Assembly: GCF_008843145.1 (NCBI RefSeq)
Contig: NZ_CP030265.1
Coordinates: 1,099,001-1,163,000, forward strand
Reading direction: 5' to 3'
Source of the DNA: Skermanella pratensis
GTDB lineage: Bacteria; Pseudomonadota; Alphaproteobacteria; Azospirillales; Azospirillaceae
Length of the DNA: 64,000 nucleotides
Numbering within the stretch: position 1 is the first letter of the stretch; each line of letters starts with the position of its first letter. A model generated the notes under the pieces. The model saw only the letters and a program-made list of their open reading frames with translations, had not been told where the DNA came from and did not search any database. Positions 7,440 to 19,142 of this stretch are shown here, piece after piece. Made by a program: the position numbers and the translations under genes.

Positions 7440-9458
7440 ATGGGGTCTCTTTCTTCCAGGTTCCGGATCGGTTCCAGGATCTATGCGGGGTTCATGCTCA
7501 TCCTCGCCCTGCTGGGGGCCGTCGGCGGCTTCGGCATCGCCGAGCTGATCGCCGCCCGCGAGAATTTCGAGCGGTACGGCGAGACCTCCGCCAACACGGC
7601 CATGGTGATCACGATCAACCTGGACTTCGCCGAGCTGCGCCGGCACGCGCTTCTCTATACCTCGTCGGGAAGCCAGGCGGCCGCGGACCGCGTGCAGGAG
7701 CTGCTCGACCACATCGCTACCGGCCTGACGCGCCTGATGCCGGCGGCCCGCGACGAGGTCAGCCGGGTCCGCCTGAAGCGCATGGTCCAGCTCGCCGCCG
7801 ACTACGGGGAGAAGTTCGCCAAGCTGAAGGAAGCCCGGATGAAGCGGGACGTCCTGGTCGAACAGACGCTGAAGCCGCTCGGCGACCAGATCGTCGGCAA
7901 CCTGTCGTCCCTGATCAGCGAGGCGACGGCGGCCAAGCAGATGGAGACCGCGGGGCTCGCGGGGATCGCCCAGGAGCAGTTCATGTACGCCCGGCTCAAC
8001 GCCACCCAGTTCCTGGCGACGACGGACGAGGCCCTGGCCGAAAGCGTGACGCGGCGGCTTTCCGCCTTCAAGCCGGCCGCCACCAACCTCGCCGCGTGGT
8101 TCGACGATCCGGACCGCATGGCACTGGCCCAGGACGTGCTTCGGCTCGCCGACAGCTATTCGAAGAGCTTCGACCGCATGGCCGCGTTGGCGTTCGAGAT
8201 GAACGGGCTCATCTACGAGGCCATGCCTGTCGTCGCGGAGGAGTTCGGCGGCCTGACCCAGGCAACCGTGGACGGCTGGACCGCCATCTTCCGGGAGACC
8301 GAGCAGAGGACCCTGTCCGAGATCGACAACACCATCAAGGTCAGCGGGACGCTCGTCGCCGCGGCGCTCCTGGGCGGCATCCTGCTGGCCTGGCTGATCG
8401 CCCGCAGCATCGTCGTTCCGGTCAAGACCATGACCGGCACCATGACGCTGCTGGCGTCAGGCGACCGTTCCGTCGAAGTCACGGGGCTCGGTTTCGCGGA
8501 CGAGGTCGGCGAGATGGCCCGGGCGGTCCAGGTCTTCAAGGAGAACGCGATCCGGGTCGAACGGCTCCAGGCCGAGCAGGCCGTCCAGGAGCAGCGCGCC
8601 GCCGAGGAGCGCCGCAGGTCCATGATGGAGCTGGCCGACGATTTCGAGAACCATGTCAACGGCGTCGTGACCCATGTCACGACCTCGTCCGGCGAGATGA
8701 ACGCGACGGCGGCCACCATGTCCACGGCCGCCCAGCAGGCGACACACCAGGCGAACGCGGTCGCCAACGCGGCCGACCACGCGTCCACCAACGTCCAGAC
8801 CGTCGCCGCGGCGGCGGAGGAATTGGCATCGTCGATCGCCGAGATCGGCCGGCAGGTCGACCAGTCCTCGCGCACGATCCAGCACGCGGTGGAGAAGGCC
8901 CGGCGGACCAACGAGATCGTCGGCAGCCTGTCGACCGCGGCCCAGAAGATCGGCGAGGTGGTCGGCCTGATCAACACGATCGCCGGCCAGACCAACCTGC
9001 TCGCGCTCAATGCGACGATCGAGGCGGCCCGCGCCGGTGACGCGGGCAAGGGTTTCGCCGTCGTAGCGTCGGAGGTCAAGAACCTGGCCAACCAGACCGC
9101 CAAGGCGACCGAGGACATTTCCGGACAGATCACTTCGGTCCAGGCGGCGACCGCCCAGGCGGTCGAGGCGATCCAGGACATCCTGCACACCATCGACGAG
9201 GTCAGCGGCACGTCGGCCGCCATCGCCGCGTCGGTCGAGCAGCAGCAGGCGGCGACCGGCGAGATCGCGCGCAACGTCGAGCAGGCCGCCGCCGGGACCA
9301 GCGAGGTCGCGGCCAACATCGCCGGCGTCACCGCGGCGGCCGACGCCTCGCTCGCGACCGCCGAGCAGGTGCTCCGCGAATCGTCCGAGCTTACCCGCCA
9401 GTCCATGGTGCTCCGGCGCGCGGTGGACGAGTTCATCGAAAAGGTGCGGGCTGCCTGA
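7440..9458 (+). CDS. Methyl-accepting chemotaxis protein with helical periplasmic sensor
   Basis: A 672-residue transmembrane chemoreceptor. TM1 is at about 13-35, followed by a roughly 265-residue, largely helical periplasmic domain resembling helical-bimodular or 4HB sensors. TM2 (about 302-322) ends in the HAMP linker. The cytoplasmic signalling hairpin tip is at about 517-552 ([23 protein letters not shown]). It would signal through CheA/CheW to the flagellar motor. ATG 7440 is chosen over an in-frame start 36 bases upstream because the basic residues flanking TM1 follow it directly. There is no C-terminal NWETF-type CheR/CheB tether. Ligand unknown. Confidence 0.93.
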   Translation: MGSLSSRFRIGSRIYAGFMLILALLGAVGGFGIAELIAARENFERYGETSANTAMVITINLDFAELRRHALLYTSSGSQAAADRVQELLDHIATGLTRLMPAARDEVSRVRLKRMVQLAADYGEKFAKLKEARMKRDVLVEQTLKPLGDQIVGNLSSLISEATAAKQMETAGLAGIAQEQFMYARLNATQFLATTDEALAESVTRRLSAFKPAATNLAAWFDDPDRMALAQDVLRLADSYSKSFDRMAALAFEMNGLIYEAMPVVAEEFGGLTQATVDGWTAIFRETEQRTLSEIDNTIKVSGTLVAAALLGGILLAWLIARSIVVPVKTMTGTMTLLASGDRSVEVTGLGFADEVGEMARAVQVFKENAIRVERLQAEQAVQEQRAAEERRRSMMELADDFENHVNGVVTHVTTSSGEMNATAATMSTAAQQATHQANAVANAADHASTNVQTVAAAAEELASSIAEIGRQVDQSSRTIQHAVEKARRTNEIVGSLSTAAQKIGEVVGLINTIAGQTNLLALNATIEAARAGDAGKGFAVVASEVKNLANQTAKATEDISGQITSVQAATAQAVEAIQDILHTIDEVSGTSAAIAASVEQQQAATGEIARNVEQAAAGTSEVAANIAGVTAAADASLATAEQVLRESSELTRQSMVLRRAVDEFIEKVRAA

Positions 9459-9522
9459 CTGCCCGGTTTGCGGGAGCGTCGAAGTGGGCCACACTCGACC
9501 CTCCCGCATCCGAGGAAACGCC

Positions 9523-10155
9523 ATGATAGACCTCTATACCTGGACCACGCCGAACGGTCGGAAGGCCTCCATCATGCTGGAGGAGACCGGTCTCCCCTAT
9601 GCGGTCCACCCGATCGACATCACCAAGGACGAGCAGTTCGCCCCGGACTTCCTGAAGATCAGCCCCAACAACAAGATCCCGGCGATCGTCGACCACGACA
9701 CCGGAGCGTCCCTGATGGAGTCCGGCGCGATCCTGCTGTACCTGGCGGAGAAGACGGGGATGTTCATACCCCTGGACGGGCCCGGGCGGTGGCGGACATG
9801 GCAGTGGCTGATGTTCCAGATGGGCGGCGCCGGCCCGATGCTGGGCCAGGCCCACCACTTCCTGCAGTTCAACCCCGGCAAGGCTCCCTATGCCGAGGAG
9901 CGGTTCCGCGCCGAGGCCCGGCGGCTCTATTCCGTCATGGACAAGCGCCTGGGCGAGACCGAGTACCTGGCCGGCGGCGACTACACCATCGCCGACATCG
10001 CGACATGGCCGTGGGTCTCGCGGTTCGAATGGCAGCGGATCGATCTCGCGCAGTTCCCGAATGTGCGGCGCTGGTATCTCGCCATCGCAGGGCGTCCCGC
10101 CGTCCGGCGCGGCTATGATGTGCCGAAGAAGGGCCACGAGATTCCTCTGGCCTGA
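9523..10155 (+). CDS. yfcG: YfcG-type glutathione S-transferase / disulfide oxidoreductase
   Basis: A 210-residue cytosolic GST with a thioredoxin-like N-terminal domain and a helical C-terminal domain. It follows E. coli YfcG closely: MIDLYTW..TPNGRKASIMLEE, PDFLKISPNNKIPAIVDH, MESGAILLYLAEKTG, GGAGPMLGQAHHF and YTIADIATWPWV. YfcG proteins are nu-class enzymes that use two glutathiones and act as disulfide-bond reductases, with a TPNG motif rather than a catalytic Ser/Tyr. GAGGAAA lies before the ATG. An MFS gene begins 21 bp after the stop, suggesting co-transcription. Confidence 0.9.
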   Translation: MIDLYTWTTPNGRKASIMLEETGLPYAVHPIDITKDEQFAPDFLKISPNNKIPAIVDHDTGASLMESGAILLYLAEKTGMFIPLDGPGRWRTWQWLMFQMGGAGPMLGQAHHFLQFNPGKAPYAEERFRAEARRLYSVMDKRLGETEYLAGGDYTIADIATWPWVSRFEWQRIDLAQFPNVRRWYLAIAGRPAVRRGYDVPKKGHEIPLA

Positions 10156-10176
10156 GCATATCGCCGCCGGAACCCC

Positions 10177-11349
10177 ATGCTGCTGCCGCTTCGACTGTCC
10201 CTGTTCTACGCCGCCTATTTTCTGATCCTGGGCATCCAGTTGCCGTTCTGGCCGGTCTGGCTGGAGAGCCGGGGCCTGTCGGCGGGGGAGATCGGGACGG
10301 TCCTGGCGGTGGCGCTGTGGGTCCGCATCGTCACCATCCCGGTGGCCGGCGTGGTGGTCGACCGCACCGGCAACCGGCGGACGGCGCTGATCCTGCTCAG
10401 CGCCGCCGCCCTGGCGGCCTCGCTGCTGTACCTTCCCGCCGACGGCTTCGTGCCGATCCTGCTGGTGACCGTGCTGATGAGCGCGGGCTTCAGCCCGATC
10501 ATGAATATCGGCGACAACCTGACCCTGCTGATCGCCCGGGCGCACCGGCTCGACTACGGCCGGATGCGCCTGTGGGGGTCGATCAGCTTCATCGCCGCCG
10601 CCAGCCTGGGAGGCATCGTCGTCGCCGACAGCCGGCCGGAGGTCGTGCTCCACCTGCTGATCGGCGCCATGGCCCTGACGGCCCTGTCCTGCTGGCTGGC
10701 GCCGAAGCCGCCGCCGCGCGAGCCGGGACGGACGGAGGTGCCGCTGAAGACCAGCCGGATCGCGGCGCTGCTGCGCGATCCCGGCTTCCTGCTGTTCCTG
10801 GGGGCCACGTCGGCCGTCCAGTCCAGCCACGCCGTCTATTACGCTTTCGGAACCCTTCACTGGCGCGGACTCGGCCATTCGGAGGCGGTGATCGGCTGGC
10901 TGTGGGCGGAGGGCGTGATCGCCGAGATCCTGCTGTTCGCGTTCGGCGGCGCCGTCACCGCGCGGCTCGGTCCGGCCCGCCTGCTGATGCTGGCCGGCCT
11001 GGCCGGCCTGGTCCGCTGGTCGGGAACGGCGATGGCCGAGGGCGTGGCCGTCTTGGCGCTGCTCCAGGTGCTGCACGGCATGACCTTCGGGGCTGCCCAT
11101 CTGGCCGCCATGCAGTACATCGCGAAAGCCGTCCCGCTGGACCGTTCCGCCACGGCCCAGGCGCTGTACGGCGCCCTGGCGACGGGCATGGGCACGGCGC
11201 TGGCGATGATGCTGGCGGGCGCCGCCTATGCCGGGATGGGGGCGGGTGCCTATCACGCCATGGCCGCCCTGGGGCTGGCCGGCGCCGTGTTCGCCCTGCT
11301 GCTGGGGTCGCGCGACCGCCGGGACGAGGTCCGGCGGGCGGACGCCTAG
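10177..11349 (+). CDS. MFS transporter (HcaT/MFS_1-like)
   Basis: A 390-residue inner-membrane carrier with twelve predicted hydrophobic helices. The sequence LSLFYAAYFLILGIQLPFWPVWL at the start and LDYGRMRLWGSISFIAAA are typical of the PPP/HcaT-like branch (phenylpropionate or nucleoside-type porters). VVVDRTGNRRTAL is the cytoplasmic loop 2-3 motif. Substrate cannot be read from the sequence. It lies directly after the GST gene, and its last 4 bases overlap the convergent hypothetical gene. Confidence 0.85.
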   Translation: MLLPLRLSLFYAAYFLILGIQLPFWPVWLESRGLSAGEIGTVLAVALWVRIVTIPVAGVVVDRTGNRRTALILLSAAALAASLLYLPADGFVPILLVTVLMSAGFSPIMNIGDNLTLLIARAHRLDYGRMRLWGSISFIAAASLGGIVVADSRPEVVLHLLIGAMALTALSCWLAPKPPPREPGRTEVPLKTSRIAALLRDPGFLLFLGATSAVQSSHAVYYAFGTLHWRGLGHSEAVIGWLWAEGVIAEILLFAFGGAVTARLGPARLLMLAGLAGLVRWSGTAMAEGVAVLALLQVLHGMTFGAAHLAAMQYIAKAVPLDRSATAQALYGALATGMGTALAMMLAGAAYAGMGAGAYHAMAALGLAGAVFALLLGSRDRRDEVRRADA

Positions 11350-11927
11350 CCCGCTTCCTGGTCCTGTTCCCGGCCGGCCGGGTCCTCGATCCGGCGCAGG
11401 GTGAGGATCTGCGCCGCGGCGGTGAACAGCAGCCCGGAAGCGGCGAGGCGGCCGGAGTCCTGGTCGGAATGACTCAGGCAGGCGAGCTGCGCCGCGCCCA
11501 GGGCGTAGGCCTGGAGCAGGTCGATCGGGTCTCCTTGGGAGTTCCGCGACCACCAGCGCCGTCCGTGGCGGCGCATGGTCCGCAGCGCCGGTTCCAGCAC
11601 GTCCCAGGCCGGCAGCCGGTCCTGGAGGAAGTCCGCGGGATCGCCGCCCTCCTCCTCGCCCAGTGCCGCCCGTCCGAGATGGATCGCGAACTCGATGAAG
11701 GGATAGCGTTCCGATACCCGGGCACCCGCCCGGAACGCTATGCTCATCAGCAGTTCCGACACCAGCGCCGAGTCCCGGGGCTCCAGGCCATCAAGGACAT
11801 CCAGAAGACCCGGAGCCAGGCCCGCTTCGGGCGAGCCGCCGTCGCGGGCGGCGGTCACGGCCGCGACCAGCGTGCGCAACGCTTCGACCTGGGCCTCCGG
11901 GGAAACCGGCCGGTAGTCTTGTTCCAT
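11346..11927 (-). CDS. Hypothetical helical protein
   Basis: A 193-residue soluble acidic protein I do not recognise. It is Ala/Leu-rich and likely all-helical, with a central RRHGRRWWSRN basic/aromatic patch and a Glu/Asp-rich tail. No signal peptide or membrane segment. It converges on the MFS gene with a 4-bp overlap. Codon use is like its neighbours, so it is probably a real gene. Confidence 0.55.
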   Translation of the reverse strand: MEQDYRPVSPEAQVEALRTLVAAVTAARDGGSPEAGLAPGLLDVLDGLEPRDSALVSELLMSIAFRAGARVSERYPFIEFAIHLGRAALGEEEGGDPADFLQDRLPAWDVLEPALRTMRRHGRRWWSRNSQGDPIDLLQAYALGAAQLACLSHSDQDSGRLAASGLLFTAAAQILTLRRIEDPAGREQDQEAG

Positions 11928-12056
11928 GGAGATGTGCTCTTCGCCTTCCGCAAGGACATTCGGACCCGCCGTCCGCCGGTCCGAATGTCCCTGTTACAAG
12001 GCCATGGAGCGTATTGTCCAGGAGAACGAGTACGGCGGTATTCCCCGCCGGACCTC

Positions 12057-12161
12057 CTACTTCATCTTGCGGGACAGCAGGAACCAGAACAGGCCGATGG
12101 TCACGCCGACCGTAGCGACCAGGAAGCCGAGCGCGATATAGGCCTCGTAATCGAGATGCAT
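12057..12161 (-). CDS. 34-residue single-span membrane protein
   Basis: Short ORF beginning MHLDYEAYIALGFLVA. One transmembrane helix (about 8-29) is followed by a basic C-terminus, SRKMK. A GGGGAG Shine-Dalgarno sequence sits 9 bases before the ATG, which supports translation. Function unknown; the layout (short acidic N-terminus, helix, positive tail) is that of small inner-membrane proteins that modulate larger complexes. Confidence 0.5.
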   Translation of the reverse strand: MHLDYEAYIALGFLVATVGVTIGLFWFLLSRKMK

Positions 12162-12286
12162 GGTGTGGAACTCCCCGGGCGATGCGCCTGAAGGCGGCGC
12201 AGGATGTGAATGCTGCCGGCGAGCGTGCATCGGCCGGGGCCTTCCCGCATTGAAGATTCGCAATCCCGCGAGGAACGGGACAGGCT

Positions 12287-12622
12287 ATGGATGATTTCGA
12301 CGCAACCTTGGTGCATGGCATGTCCGACCCCGGCGAACGGCGAAGCGGCACCGGCTGGCCGCTGCGGCACGAACGTCCCATCCTGCGCAGGCTGGCCGGC
12401 GCCTTCGGCGCGGGCTTCGCCGGGGGAGCGGTGACGGCGACCGCCCTGATCGCGGCCGACGTCGGAGGCATCGGGGGGCTCACGCTGGGAGCCGGCACCT
12501 CGCCCGGCGACCTGACGGGAGCCCTGCTGCTGATCTGGGGCATGGCGGTCCTGTTCGGCTTCGTCGGTCTCGCGATCTCGATCATGTCGCTCGGCGACTG
12601 GACCGACTCCCCTCCCGACTGA
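12287..12622 (+). CDS. Hypothetical two-helix membrane protein
   Basis: A 111-residue protein with a hydrophilic N-terminal 35 residues and two hydrophobic segments (about 36-60 with Gly-rich GAGFAGG, and about 77-100). A short acidic tail follows. GGACAGG lies just before the ATG. Not a family I recognise. It stands alone between a small minus-strand gene and the acyltransferase gene. Confidence 0.5.
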   Translation: MDDFDATLVHGMSDPGERRSGTGWPLRHERPILRRLAGAFGAGFAGGAVTATALIAADVGGIGGLTLGAGTSPGDLTGALLLIWGMAVLFGFVGLAISIMSLGDWTDSPPD

Positions 12623-12754
12623 CCGGTGCCGTATCGCTTCGCCCGGCTTGTGGAAAACGCCTAGAGTAACCCGTAATCGAAAGCACGCATCAAGGGTAGT
12701 AGCGTCGAGTTTGCCGTGTCCGTCGAGAGGCTTCCAAACTGACGTTCTGTTATC

Positions 12755-13919
12755 ATGAGCAACCGGCACCGACATGCACTATGGTTGGACATGAGTAAGA
12801 CCATCATATCTCGTTCTCCCGTTCGGCAATCCCTGGGGAACATAAAATTTAATATTATTTCGATACAATATCTGAGAGCCTTCGCCGCTCTGCTGGTGGT
12901 GTTCCACCACGCGCGCTACCAGATCACCGACTTCGAGGTGTTCTACAAGGGGGGCGTCTGGCTGTTCGGGCAGGCGGGCGTGGACATCTTCTTCGTCATC
13001 AGCGGTTTCATCATGTGGATGACGACATCGGCGCGGCCGACCACGCCGGCCGACTTCATCAGGAACCGCGTCGTCCGGATCGTTCCGATGTACTGGCTCG
13101 TGACGCTGGCGGTGGCGGCCGCGGCCATCCTGATGCCGAACCTGTTCCGGGCGGTGGAACTGACGCCAGAGCACGTGATCAAGTCGCTGTTCTTCGTCCC
13201 CCATTTCTATCCCGGCGCGCCTACCCGGATCTGGCCGCTGCTGATTCCGGGCTGGACCCTCAATTACGAGATGTTCTTCTACCTGGTCTTCGCGGCGGCG
13301 CTGTTCCTGCCGCGCGCCCTGATCATCCCGGCGATCACCGCCCTGTTCGCGGCGATCTCGGTGATCGGCCTCGTGGTCCCCTTCGAGGATCCGATCCTGA
13401 TCTTCTTCGCGGACTCCATCATCCTGGAGTTCGTGGCAGGAATGCTGCTCGGCCGGCTGTACCTGCAGGGGCGGCTGGCTTTGCCGGCCTGGGCCGCCGT
13501 GCCGGCGATCGCCGCCGGACTGGTCTGGATGGTCGCGCTGACCCCCTGGGAGGCTCCCGAGACGCGCCTGCTGGTCTGGGGCGTGCCGGCCGTCCTGACG
13601 GTCGCCGGCTGCCTGTCGCTGGAGGCCGGGGGAGCGGTCGGCAGGAACGGGTTCCTGATCCTGCTGGGCAACGCCTCCTACTCGATCTACCTGACCCACA
13701 TCCTGACGCTCGGGGTCGTCAGGACGGTCTGGAACCGGCTGGGGCTGGTCGAGCAGGACCCCGCGGCCGCCTGGATCTTCATGGCTTCGGCGATGGCGAT
13801 ATCGTCGGCGGTGGGCGTCGCGGCGTATTTCCTGCTCGAAGCGCCGATCCAGAGGCTGGCGCGCCGCCGGCGGGCCGGGTGCCGGTCCGGCGTCGAGGCC
13901 GGCGCCCGGCTTCCCGCGG

Positions 13920-13936
<17 letters not shown>
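12755..13936 (+). CDS. Acyltransferase 3 family membrane protein
   Basis: A 393-residue integral membrane O-acyltransferase of the OafA/ExoZ type, which acetylates sugars of exported polysaccharide or lipid. YLRAFAALLVVFHHARY with the family His, DIFFVISGFIMW, RIVPMYW and GNASYSIYLTH are diagnostic. About ten hydrophobic spans are seen. Exact start is uncertain: ATG 12755 or ATG 12791, neither with a strong ribosome site. The first 100 bases are clearly more A/T-rich than the rest of the gene. Its 3' end overlaps the convergent PYP-kinase gene by about 17 bp. Confidence 0.88.
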
Positions 13937-15839
<1,903 letters not shown>

Positions 15840-15847
15840 GGGAAGGA

Positions 15848-17152
15848 TCACGGGCTCTGAGGGGCGGGAAAGGTTCGGAGGATGGTCCAGTCGGCATCCT
15901 TGCCGAAGGAATTCGACGGCAGCGACGGCCCGGAGGCCAGCGCCCGGGGCCGTTCGGGGACGGTGAGGTTGCGCTCGATCCAGTGCGTCAGCGCCTTATG
16001 GAATTCTGGCCCGGCGGGGGCGTCCGGGGCCGGCACGACGAAGGCCTTCAGCCTGTCGCCTTCCTCCGGCGTCATCAGGCGCACCGCCGCGTCGGCGACC
16101 CAGGGATGCTCGCATAACCGCTGCCGCACGTGGTCGGGAGAAACGTTCACGCCGCCGACCTGCACCATTCCGTCCAGGCGCCCCGCGACGCGGAAGCGGC
16201 CGTCGGCGGACCAGTCCAGCCGGTCCGGCGCCGCAACGTCCCGCTCCGCGCCGTCGGCCGAGGTCCGGCGCAGCACCGAATCCCCGGCGCGGCGCCACCA
16301 GGGCATCGGCCGGAACCCGTCGGCCGGATCGTCGCGCCAGCCGATCCCGGCGGTTTCCGACGAGCCGTACAGTTCGACCAGACGGTCCAGCCCGGCCCCG
16401 ACCGCGCCGCGCGCGGTCGGGGCCGGACAGGGCGCCGTCGAGACGGAGCCGTATATGTCGGCGGGCAAGGCGATCCCGCTGCGGGCGACGGCCGACCAGA
16501 AGGCGGGATGGCCGACGATCAGGTCGCCGGGTGCGGCCAGAACCGCCAGCGCCGCCGGCGGCCGGCCCCGGACATCGACCACGGGCAGCCTGGCAGCGCC
16601 CGGGGGAGCGCCGGTCAGGATCGTCATCAGGAAGCCGTAGATATGGTGGCTCGGCACCGCGCCGAGGATGCGGCGGCGCCCTGGAAACAGGGTGCGCAGG
16701 AACTCCGCCTCCTGCTCCAGGTCGGCAAGGCTGTGGCGGCACGGCTTGGCGGTCCCGGTGCTGCCCGATGTCCTGAAGGTGATGTGCGAACCGCACCGGG
16801 GGAGCGCCGACCGGCAGATATCGAGCAGGCCGCCGAAGGTCCGCCGGGTCGGCAGGTAGTCGGCCGATGCCGCCTCGCCCAGGTTGAGCGCTTCGGCCAG
16901 CGCCGCCGAGAGCTGAAGCATCTCCAGGCTGTCGGCCTCGATCAGGCCGTTCCGCCAAGCCTCTCCGCCCTGGTCCTCGCGGCCGGGAAGGCCGGCGAGG
17001 ACAGGCGACCCGGGCCGCAGGCGGGCGAACTCGCCCGCGACCAAATCGGCGACGAAACGCGCCAAGGTCCGGTCGTCCGACCACCAGCCCCCTCCGAAAC
17101 CGAACTCTCCCGCTTCCCCGGCCACGCTCCCGACCCATCGATGGTAGTACAA
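15848..17152 (-). CDS. pcl: 4-coumarate ligase, PYP-activation family
   Basis: Adenylate-forming enzyme expected to activate p-coumarate so that it can be loaded on the PYP cysteine. It is short (up to 434 residues) compared with plant-type ligases of about 540, as in the PYP-associated ligase family. P-loop TSGSTGTAKP at 128-137; LVELYGSSETAGIGW; DRLDWSADGRFRVAGRLDGMVQVGG; C-terminal NSFGKDADW with the catalytic-type Lys. Residues about 65-115 (LIEADSLEMLQLSAALAEAL) look like an acyl-carrier domain with a DSL serine at 75. The start is unclear: TTG 17152 or GTG 17125, neither with a good ribosome site. It is the first gene of the operon with the PYP kinase. Confidence 0.82.
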   Translation of the reverse strand: MYYHRWVGSVAGEAGEFGFGGGWWSDDRTLARFVADLVAGEFARLRPGSPVLAGLPGREDQGGEAWRNGLIEADSLEMLQLSAALAEALNLGEAASADYLPTRRTFGGLLDICRSALPRCGSHITFRTSGSTGTAKPCRHSLADLEQEAEFLRTLFPGRRRILGAVPSHHIYGFLMTILTGAPPGAARLPVVDVRGRPPAALAVLAAPGDLIVGHPAFWSAVARSGIALPADIYGSVSTAPCPAPTARGAVGAGLDRLVELYGSSETAGIGWRDDPADGFRPMPWWRRAGDSVLRRTSADGAERDVAAPDRLDWSADGRFRVAGRLDGMVQVGGVNVSPDHVRQRLCEHPWVADAAVRLMTPEEGDRLKAFVVPAPDAPAGPEFHKALTHWIERNLTVPERPRALASGPSLPSNSFGKDADWTILRTFPAPQSP

Positions 17153-17224
17153 GACGCAACGATAGTGTCACATCGGAGGGGCAATGCAAATCCGGTCGAA
17201 CGGGAAAACGGGTTCAGGAACCGG

Positions 17225-17365
17225 TCAAACGTCGTAGACCGGTCCGGGCGTCTTCTTGTTCTCGCCGCCCGATCGCTCCTCCTCCTTCTCGGTCAGCGTC
17301 TTGTCGCGCTCGTTATCGGTTCCGGGCTGAGGCTTGTCGTCTTTCTTGCCGTCATTTTCGGCCAT
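17225..17365 (-). CDS. 46-residue charged small protein
   Basis: ATG at 17365 with GGGAG about 7 bases upstream; the product starts MAENDGKKDDKPQPGTDNER and ends TPGPVYDV. More than half the residues are Asp, Glu, Lys, Arg or Asn, so it should be disordered and cytosolic. It lies on the same strand 72 bp upstream of the coumarate ligase and might share its promoter. It resembles the small hydrophilic stress-type proteins common in alphaproteobacteria, but I recognise no family. Confidence 0.45.
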   Translation of the reverse strand: MAENDGKKDDKPQPGTDNERDKTLTEKEEERSGGENKKTPGPVYDV

Positions 17366-17602
17366 GACCGTATCTCCCGTTGAAAACCGTTCCAACAGGT
17401 CGTACGCACCCGCGTTGCGATCCTGACAGTTGATTGATTTTACGCTAAAACAAAATCATATTTGAATAAATTCTAGAAGTGTTGCTGCTGTGCATCATAA
17501 TTCCTTCATGCCATTCGATCTCGATGGTAATTGTTGCGCATGCATCTATTCGCCGCTTTGATGGGGGCACGCTTCATCAATCGACCCGATCAGGGAATGG
17601 TC

Positions 17603-18784
17603 ATGAGAAATCTCCTCCTTGCCACCACGGCCATCACCGCAGTCGCCCTGAGCGCGCAGTCCGCTCAGGCGCAGCTCGTCGTGAGCCTGGGCGGTTACAC
17701 CGAATTCTTCGGCGCCTATTACGACGATGACGCCGCGAACCGGACCAGCCGCGAGTTCGCGCTTGAGACCGAGATCGTCGTCCGCGCCGACGGCAAGGCT
17801 GACAATGGCCTTCTCTACGGTGCCAAGGTCGAGCTGCAGAACAGCACCGGCAGCAGCGCCACCAGCGTCGGCACCGACGAGGCGTCGGTCTATCTCGGCG
17901 GCACCTGGGGCCGCATCGAGCTCGGCGACTTCGACGGCGCCGCGGACACCCTGGCGATCTACGCTCCCCTGATCGGCGTCGAGCAGATCGACGGCGACGG
18001 CTACCGCTTCCTGGAGAACACGCCGGACCTCGGCCCGCGCGCCGGCTTCGCGCTGGGCAGCCTGCCGACCGGCAGCGTCGTGCAGGCTCCCGACTCTGGC
18101 GACGCCACCAAGGTCATGTACCTGACGCCGCGGTTCGCCGGCATCCAGGCGGGCGTCAGCTACGCCACGCAGGACGACAGCGAGGGCCAGGACGTCGTCG
18201 GCTTCAAGACCGCCGGCGGCTACAAGGACTTCTGGGAAGTCGGCGCCAACTACACCGGCGAGTTCTCCGGCTTCTCGGTCGCGGCGGGCGCCACCGGCAG
18301 CACGGCGACCGGCCAGGACCTGGGCGTGGTCGGCGGACCCTCGCTGGAGGACTTCTGGGCGTGGCAGGTCGGCGGCCAGGTCGGCTACGGCGCCTTCAAG
18401 CTCGGCGGCGGCTACATCGACGGCGGCGACTACAACGCGGTTTCCGGCGTGCCGGCGACTTCGGGCGACACCACCATCTGGCATGTCGGCGTCAGCTACA
18501 CCGCGGGCCCGCTGGCCGTCGGCCTGTCCTACGCCGACGCCGAGGGCTTCAAGGGCGGTCCGGAGTTCGACGATTTCGGCGGCGTGACTCCCGCGACCTA
18601 CGCCTCCTCCTACAAGACCTACGGCGGCGGCGCCGCCTACACCCTGGCACCGGGCTTCACGGTCCAGGGCGACGTGATGTACGTGGACGAGGACCTGCGC
18701 AACGTGGATGCCGCGACCGGCGTCGCCAGCACCACGAGCAACGAAGGCATCGTCGCCATCCTGAGCACCCGCCTGGATTTCTGA
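17603..18784 (+). CDS. General porin (outer membrane)
   Basis: A 393-residue outer-membrane beta-barrel of the Gram-negative porin family. The ATG at 17603 (AGGGA just upstream) gives a clean signal peptide ending SAQA|QLVV at about 23. The mature protein is rich in alternating polar/hydrophobic strands, starts LGGYTEFFGAYYDDD and ends with the classic C-terminal Phe (STRLDF). EASVYLGGTWGRIELGDFDGA matches loop 3 and flanking strands of OmpC-like alphaproteobacterial porins. The 240 bp upstream are A/T-rich and probably hold a strong promoter. A hairpin terminator follows. Confidence 0.92.
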   Translation: MRNLLLATTAITAVALSAQSAQAQLVVSLGGYTEFFGAYYDDDAANRTSREFALETEIVVRADGKADNGLLYGAKVELQNSTGSSATSVGTDEASVYLGGTWGRIELGDFDGAADTLAIYAPLIGVEQIDGDGYRFLENTPDLGPRAGFALGSLPTGSVVQAPDSGDATKVMYLTPRFAGIQAGVSYATQDDSEGQDVVGFKTAGGYKDFWEVGANYTGEFSGFSVAAGATGSTATGQDLGVVGGPSLEDFWAWQVGGQVGYGAFKLGGGYIDGGDYNAVSGVPATSGDTTIWHVGVSYTAGPLAVGLSYADAEGFKGGPEFDDFGGVTPATYASSYKTYGGGAAYTLAPGFTVQGDVMYVDEDLRNVDAATGVASTTSNEGIVAILSTRLDF

Positions 18785-18814
18785 TCCAAGGGACTGCTTC
18801 GGCTGGAAGGGAAG

Positions 18815-18850
18815 GGGTGCGGCGCTTCGGGCGCCGCACCCATTTTCGTT
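18815..18850 (+). terminator. Rho-independent terminator after the porin
   Basis: Perfect 11-bp inverted repeat (18815-18825 with 18831-18841), 5-base TTCGG loop, followed by ATTTTCGTTT. It lies 30 bp after the porin stop. Confidence 0.8.
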
Positions 18851-18889
18851 TCTCGGGGAGGCGTCGTCGGATCGTGAAGGCCGTCGGTA

Positions 18890-19060
18890 TCAGTTCGCCT
18901 GCTCGCCGAACCGGTGCTCGGCCGTGGACTCCTCGCCGACCCGGGCGCTGGGAGCGGAGAAGGCGTCATAGGCGGGATTGGTCAGGTAATTCGACATGAC
19001 GATACCCATGCCCGTGGCGATCACGATGGCCGTCAGGGTCCCCAGGATAAACATCTTCAT
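18890..19060 (-). CDS. 56-residue single-span membrane protein
   Basis: Starts MKMFILGTLTAIVIATGMGI: one N-terminal hydrophobic helix (3-22) that could be an uncleaved anchor. A polar tail (YLTNPAYDAFSAPSARVGEE) is expected to face the periplasm. The TNPAYDAFS motif suggests a tethered peptide with a fixed role, but I do not recognise the family. Intact start and stop and good codon use support it as real. Confidence 0.5.
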   Translation of the reverse strand: MKMFILGTLTAIVIATGMGIVMSNYLTNPAYDAFSAPSARVGEESTAEHRFGEQAN

Positions 19061-19142
19061 CGGCATTCCACTTGTTTGTCTTTGTTTTTACTTCCCGGAG
19101 CGCGAACGGCGCCCCGGGAGTGTCCCGTTCTGAAAAGCGGAG

